From: Schoenoplectus triqueter | Taxonomy: Eukaryota; Streptophyta; Magnoliopsida; Poales; Cyperaceae | DNA length: 40,098 nt | NCBI GenBank assembly: GCA_964058805.1 | Contig: CAXKVV010000358.1 | Coordinates: 1-40,098, forward strand | Direction of reading: 5' to 3' | Notes under the pieces: model-generated | Told to the model about the DNA's origin: nothing | Database searches by the model: none | What the model saw: the letters and a program-made list of their open reading frames with translations, nothing else | Program-made: the position numbers and the translations under genes | In this document: piece by piece, positions 34,231-40,098 of the stretch | Numbering within the stretch: the stretch's first letter is position 1 | Layout of the letters: each line of letters starts with the position of its first letter

Positions 34231-35205
34231 GAGGTTACGTATAGCTAGAGCCTAGAGAGGAAAAAAAACGCGAATTTTGCTCTCTGTTTAAAAGGAGTGC
34301 GCGGTTGATGAAAGAGAGGAAATAAGTTCTAATGACCGCCAATTTGTTTCACTGGACTTGTCCTGTCTCCTTGTTCCTTCGAAATTACGGCATATTTATT
34401 CCTACTTAGATTTCTCCGTTTTAAATTAATGGAGATCTTTTCGCATTGAGAAAGAGGGAAAGGTGGTCGTATCCTTTTCTTTCTTCCTTGGTTGTGCGAG
34501 CATGAATGTTATGCTTACATGAATTACCAACGGTCTTTTACAAAAGGCATTTTAGAAGGACCAGTAATTTGCAGCGCCGCTGACATGGTCTAAACGAGAT
34601 CGCATATCAAATTGCATTTGTACAACGGAAAATGTAATGAAATACTTGTTCTAAAAATTTCAATTAATGTGGCAAACATCATTTATCAGCTTTGTTTATG
34701 AGATATCGATTAAATCCTTTGCTAGTTAATATTTTCATAAAAAAATCATAAAATTTGTAGACTCCATAAATATTATCCATCATAACATGCACAGCCTTAT
34801 GTATCGCACAAAGAGCATATTCTATCTATTTTTCTAAGACATGGTTTATTGTGTAATCAACAAAGATGAACAAAAACTATATAGTCAATGACTTTTTGCA
34901 CTCTCAAAGTGAAAACAAAAACAAAAGCTAAATATATCATGTTTGCTATTTTTTTTAGCTTGAAATGAGGGCCAGAGTTTTTAAACTCATATTAAGGTAA
35001 GCATTAAATTTCAAGCATGCTCATTTGATAGATATTATATTAGTTATAAATTAAGTGTAATACGTTGATTTTCTATGGCAACTTACAAGCTAAATCCAAA
35101 GTTTCTAACAAAAAGAAAATGAAAAAAAATATATTATTATCTGCTTTGTCGTTAACCCCCGCTCATTACTTTTAAAAATTGTTGTGAACTTTATATAACT
35201 CTTAA
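34231..35205. other. Intergenic DNA
   Basis: No gene or repeat is recognised. The last three bases (TAA, 35203-35205) are the left target duplication of the next MITE. Confidence 0.4.
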
Positions 35206-35469
35206 GAGCATCCAAATTTCACTGTCAAATTTCATTTAATAATTGTCATTTAAATTTCAGGGATGCAGAGACTAGACAAAATTCGATAATTATCTAAATT
35301 TGACAATTCATTTGACAAACCATATTCAACGGAGAAGCAAAAAATTAATTATAATAATGTTATTTTGATAATTTCATTCTATTCAGTGATGTCATTCTTA
35401 AAAAAATTGTCAATTTCATGATGCATCATGAAATTTTAATTTCAACAATCGACATCAATATGGATGCTC
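35206..35469. mobile_element. Tourist-like (PIF/Harbinger) MITE, 264 bp
   Basis: The terminal inverted repeats GAGCATCCA/TGGATGCTC are flanked by the trinucleotide TAA on both sides (35203-35205, 35470-35472), the usual PIF/Harbinger target. The interior is AT-rich with no ORF. Confidence 0.72.
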
Positions 35470-36481
35470 TAAATAATTTCATCTCAGAAAAAAAAATCAA
35501 ATTCATTTTTCACAAATGAGGTCAAAACAATTAAGCAGATGTTTAGCGAGTTTTAAATTACGTTTATATTTGAATGTATTTTTCGTCGGAAAAAAGTTTG
35601 CATCATAATAAGAAGCATAATAAAAGGCATGTGTAGGAGGAGGTATGGTTGCAATGTGAGCATATTAATGCCTCTTTTGATCGGTTACAATTGAAGGTTG
35701 CCTAAAGCTCCACTAGTGAGAACATCTTTTTCACAAACAAATCCGATATGATTTATTGGATCACTTTGAAATTTATTTCTGTTTAAATAACTAGGAATCA
35801 AATCGAACTAAAGATCATGGCAATTACAATTCAGGGTTGAGACAAATCCTTCTCCATTCTCATTACCCGTCTTAGCATCACCAAATTTAAAAAATGACAA
35901 GCTTTTGTTTTAGAGGGGCCAGAGAATACCGAATGCACAAAGTCTATTATAAGGCTGAAAGAATTTGGGATGCTCTGCTCTTGGAGTCCTCCAAAATTAA
36001 TTGGAACGAAAACGGAGAACTTATTGGGCATTTGCGTTGGATGCTCAACATTCAGATGTATTTTCGAAGCTTTCAAAATTTTAGCAAAACCACGGAAATT
36101 TCGGCTTTTCAGATTCTATCCGACGTGGGATTCTCGGAAGAGGACTTGGTCCAACGATCATCGGATCAATTCTGATTTAATGGGCACCGTACGTCGTTGG
36201 ATCGTCCAATTTTATATTCCACACGACTTTTGTGCAAATTTTATTTTCATCCAACGGGCACTCTATGTCTCTATCCGTCGGATCAAAATTTTCGTCCGAT
36301 GCCAATCAGACCTCCTCCGCTTCTTAGATTATGATCCTCTAAATGATTCAACAATTCAAACACTCATGGCTGCTTTGTTTTCTATTATTGAATTGCAATC
36401 CTCTATTGTTCTGTACAGGATCATCCGATTTATTTTGAGATTCATGTTATCTCAATTTAAAAAATCCCTCTGATAATTTAA
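35470..36481. other. Intergenic DNA with overlapping ORFs of unknown origin
   Basis: Frames on both strands overlap at 35831-36473 (81 codons minus; 93 and 167 codons plus). None carries a motif I recognise, and they conflict with each other. The block is less AT-rich than its surroundings, and 36180-36320 has GTCGTTGGATCGTCC and CATCCAACGGGC in opposing sense, suggesting a decayed mobile element. Confidence 0.35.
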
Positions 36482-36849
36482 GAACATCTCAAATGCTGAA
36501 ATTATTTCTAAATTCTTAGTTAAGTCATGTCAGAAAAGTTACTAATTATAATTAACTTTCTCCAACGCTAAAACTGCATGATGATAGTTTTTTATGCCAA
36601 ACGAATAATTATCACTCGTGTCAAACAACAATTGCAAGAAAAAATTTGTGCTCCTATGTCTGCCCTTTCATCTCCAATGCTAAATTAAGTGAGTTGTTAA
36701 TCTAACGTGGCAATTAGAATTGAATTACTAAATTAGAAAGTGTAATTAAAATTTATAAATTAAAAACTATATTTTTTTCAATGCTAAAATTAAAAATAAA
36801 TAATTACACGTAGAAATAAAAACTCAATATAAATCTCCATTAGATGCTC
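36482..36849. mobile_element. Tourist-like (PIF/Harbinger) MITE, 368 bp, diverged
   Basis: The ends GAACATCT and (other strand) GAGCATCT are flanked by TAA (36479-36481, 36850-36852). The interior has CATCTCCAATGCTAAA, a wording common in Tourist MITEs. Confidence 0.6.
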
Positions 36850-36852
36850 TAA

Positions 36853-37149
36853 GGATCATCGTTCTCTGCGGTGATTGTTGCGCTGCATAGGATAGGGATC
36901 ATCTGTTATTGGGGAAGCCTCTCTTCCATGAATGTCTTTTGAAATCGTACTGTTTTTAACTACACGAGTCAAATCTCGTCAATGGTGTGTCTTTTTCTAG
37001 AAAAAATATGAAAGAAAAGGTGTGAAGAGAAGACTAGAGCACTCCCGCAGAGCCGGAGCAAATACTTTTAATCTAGTTTTGTGATGTTATAAGTTCATAT
37101 TCTAAGTTTTTTTTTATAGAGTGAGGATAGAGTTTTGAAAAAATCCGTC
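36853..37149. other. Intergenic DNA, nothing recognised
   Basis: A short mixed-composition spacer with no supported feature. Confidence 0.4.
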
Positions 37150-37257
37150 CGGTCTAATTAGAATAGTTAAAATATGGATAATTATGATACTAACAATGAT
37201 GATGATGATGATGATGATGATGATAGTAATAATAATAGAAATAATAATAATGATAAT

Positions 37258-37289
<32 letters not shown>

Positions 37290-38095
37290 TGATCATAATC
37301 CATAATCATAATCATAATAAATAATAATATTCATAGTTGTAATCATAATAATATAATAGAAATATAAACATAGTCATAATAAAATAATATAAAAATAAAA
37401 ATATAATTATAGTTCTAATAATATAATAATCAAAATTCTAATAATATAATCATAATATAATAATACAATACAACATAATTAAATAATAATAAAATTATAA
37501 TCATGATAATAGTAATAATAATAGTAATCATAGTCGTAATCATAATAATATAATAAGAAAAATTATAATTATAATCATAATCATAATATAATAATAATAA
37601 ATAATTATAATCATAATAATATAATTATAACATAATCATAGCTATAATGATAATATAATAATATAATGTAATATAATATATTATAATAATTATAGTCATA
37701 ATCATAATAATAATAATTATAGTCATAATCATAAAAATATAATAATATAATAATAATATAATCATAATCATAATATAATAATATAATGATAATAAAATTA
37801 TAATCATCATCATAATAATATAATATAATAATAATAAATAATCATAATCATAATAATATAATACTAATAAATAATCTTAATCATAATTATAATCATAATA
37901 TAATAATATAATATAACATAATCAAATAATAATTATTATTCCAACAAGAGCTAATCCGATATACCACCTATAACTTGGTATACCGGATTAGCACTGTTCC
38001 GCGCTCTTCTACTTAGTCTAAAATTTATTTAACAAATTAATTCATCAAAATAACTATTTTATTCCAAGTTTTTACTATTTCACCGTGTGCCAAAC
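37150..38095 (-). mobile_element. AT-rich repeat element, copy B (inverted relative to copy A)
   Basis: Read on the minus strand it begins GTTTGGCACACGGTGAAATAG at 38095 and has the 15-bp hairpin (37952-37992, arms CTAATCCGGTATACC with one mismatch). It continues through a degenerate TTATTATGATTATG tract that includes (GAT)9 at 37198-37224, and ends near TTTTAACTATTCTAATTAG. Both ends align with copy A; only the low-complexity interior differs much in length. Confidence 0.6.
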
Positions 38096-38467
38096 AAACT
38101 CATAGTGTTCTCTCGTTTACAGAAGCTCACTTTGTACTGTGAGGTATTCTCCCCTCCCCTTAAAGTTCCAATTATTCTTTCGTAAGTGTTAAACCTTGTT
38201 CTCGCCCCCGTTCATTTAATTAGTGTTTAATCTAAGTAAAAATATTTGTTTTCTTGTGTGAGTGATTTTGTGCAGCAAAGCCAAGAGGAATTGGGGATGG
38301 GATCAGGGATAAATTTCAGAGGTATCTCGTGACGCTGAAGATCAAGAAATTGGGTTTCTTCTGGCATTACAGAATGGAAAGAGCCTGATCAGTTGCTTCC
38401 CCAGGTGATCAAGAAATTGCATCTCATATCAAGAAAATTGGACAATAGTGATGTTAAATGAAGATGA
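38096..38467. other. Intergenic DNA, nothing recognised
   Basis: No ORF longer than about 60 codons, and no repeat is evident. Confidence 0.4.
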
Positions 38468-38640
38468 GTATAAATACTCATCCAATCTTTGTAATTAAGT
38501 ATAAATGCTCGTCAAATCTTTGTAATTAAGTACAAATAAAAAGTCTAAAGTGTAACGCGTTGTACTTTGAAATTTCTCTCCAGTATAAATACTCGTCCAA
38601 TCTTTGTAATTAAGTATAAATACTCGTCCAATTTTTTTTT
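38468..38640. repeat. 31-bp tandem repeat in two pairs
   Basis: The unit GTATAAATACTCGTCCAATC plus TTTGTAATTAA occurs at 38468-38498, 38499-38529, 38583-38613 and partly 38614-38634. The pairs are separated by about 53 bp. Confidence 0.9.
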
Positions 38641-38971
38641 TGTAAATGGGATAAAATATCCAAAAATATCACTTTTATGTCTCTATGTACGCTAAATATA
38701 TCCCAAAATTATCTTTATTTTCATTCTTTTGACAAACAATATTATAACGTCGGCAACATAGTAAACAACACAACCTAATCCCTAGAAATACCTTACCGTG
38801 CAACAAATCTAGGCCGGGCACAATTGGTTTTCTCTCTGGGCCCACCACATCATGAGGACCTGAAGCGTAAGATTTTCTGGTTAATCAATTGATGGAGCGG
38901 GTTGCTGCGCAAGACCCGCTTAAACTTTTAACGAGTGCACCACGCAATAAACATGGTTGACTTTACAGTCT
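38641..38971. other. Intergenic DNA, nothing recognised
   Basis: No supported feature; a small GC-richer patch lies at about 38800-38940. Confidence 0.4.
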
Positions 38972-38980
38972 GCAAAACAT

Positions 38981-39251
38981 CAGTTTTTTAATAATAATTA
39001 TTATTAAATTAATATTATTAAAAATAAAAGTGAGAACTATAAAATTTCAAATATACGAATGACAGTAGCGCGTTTAATCTCTATAAATTCTCACAAACAC
39101 AAACAAATGAGCATCTGCGCGTTTTGATTTATATAATAGGCAAACGCGTCACTGTCAGTGACGCGCTGTCATTCATATATTTGAAATTTTACATGTCTCA
39201 CTCTTATTTTTTATAATACTATTTTAATAATAATTATTATTAAAAAAACTA
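38981..39251. mobile_element. Mutator-like MITE, 271 bp, with 9-bp target duplication
   Basis: GCAAAACAT at 38972-38980 and 39252-39260 flanks it exactly, and 9 bp is the Mutator hallmark. The ends are CAGTTTTTTAATAATAATTA and, on the other strand, TAGTTTTTTTAATAATAATT. The arms continue inward through GTGAGA, AAAATTTCAAATATA and GAATGACAG, so it is nearly a full foldback. A 21-bp perfect palindrome sits at 39145-39165. Confidence 0.85.
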
Positions 39252-39260
39252 GCAAAACAT

Positions 39261-40098
39261 ATAAGACGGAAACATATATCGATAAGACTAATAACTATTT
39301 GTCCTTCGAAAAAAAATATTTTGATACTTGTTTATTTGAATTTTGGTGAGAAGTACTTGTTAAAACTATCATATTTTTTTTGAGAAAATTACAACTATCA
39401 TATTACATCTCTTCTACTTTCCATTCAAAATAATTAACAATATAATATGGTCATTTTTTAATTACTTTTCTTCATTTTTATACTGAAATATTCATATAAT
39501 AATGTATGAAAGTTTCAATAATACTATATTTCTTTTAAATATTTACCGTTCTTGTCATTCAAGCCTAACCAATATGATGATTCATAAAATAAAAAAATAA
39601 AAAAATTTCAATACAGAATTTTAACTTGTGATATATAATATATAATATGTAGGTCATTACTCTTGATTTCTATATTTGTACCTAAAAAATATTTATAAAT
39701 TTAGAAACATATATAGTTTCAATATTTAATATATTAAATTTTATTGGTAAAATTATTATATCTCTAACATTTATATAGTCTCTTGAGCATTTGATTATTG
39801 CACGAAGAGCTTTTTATTTTAAATTGTGCATGTTTATATTGTTTAATTATATTTAAAAAAATTGATACTTATTTGAATCTATTTCACGACACATAAGGTT
39901 ATAGTTATACTAAAGAAAAAGAAAGAACCTATTTTTGTTTTATAAATTTCAATGAATTAAAAAGAGATACAAAGATTGTTTTTGGAAAATATATTAAATC
40001 ATTAACTTAATAATATTTTAATATTGTACATACAAAAGATTAATTAATTTTTCTTTAATTTTTCTGTGATTAATACAACTATTATATTGGAAGGATTG
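39261..40098. other. AT-rich intergenic DNA to the window edge
   Basis: I see no gene, repeat boundary or structured element here. Confidence 0.4.

Noticed and set aside
37114..37813. Minus-strand frames of Ile/Tyr repeats
   Set aside because: They are translations of low-complexity AT repeats in element copy B.

Overview
The window looks like nuclear DNA of a flowering plant. It is AT-rich, its genes are split by GT-AG introns, and it carries many plant-type small transposons, long ATT/AAT microsatellites and an RTE-type LINE. The chorismate synthase and LOG2-like proteins read more like monocot than eudicot versions (from memory, not from a search), so a non-grass monocot is my best guess. 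All recognisable genes lie on the minus strand.

Region by region. 1-1024 holds three exons of a nucleoside hydrolase gene of the plant NSH3 type. The splice sites are intact, but the last exon visible has two in-frame stops, so it is probably a pseudogene. It runs off the left edge. 1025-10706 has no gene I can support; it contains retroelement-like debris, a possible 3' LTR (5097-5540), a foldback element (7974-8355) and a hAT-like element (8498-9127). 11060-16061 is a complete 13-exon chorismate synthase gene with a plastid transit peptide (434 aa), the best-supported gene here. 16367-18205 holds a short hairpin, a hAT MITE with an 8-bp target duplication, and an AT-rich element (copy A) that recurs inverted at 37150-38095 (copy B).

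18443-34230 is a diverged tandem duplication carrying two LOG2/LUL-type RING E3 ubiquitin ligase genes. The right-hand gene (30241-33933) has the full family architecture, 389 aa, including the N-terminal Gly for myristoylation. The left-hand gene (19132-22177) is open but lacks 94 codons of the proline-rich N-terminus and has Asp in place of Gly2, so it is predicted to be soluble rather than membrane-anchored. Between the copies lie a large foldback MITE (24341-24737) and a 5'-truncated LINE with a perfect 16-bp target duplication (25710-26639). The copies also differ by insertions: a 1.28-kb segment with mirrored tandem repeats (28321-29604), about 1.07 kb in intron 1 of the right copy, and an LTR-like segment in intron 2 of the left copy.

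34231-40098 has no gene I recognise. It holds two Tourist-like MITEs, element copy B, a 31-bp tandem repeat, and a Mutator-like MITE with a 9-bp target duplication. I see no new multigene system. The most interesting biology is the divergence of the two ligase paralogues and the layered repeat insertions around them.
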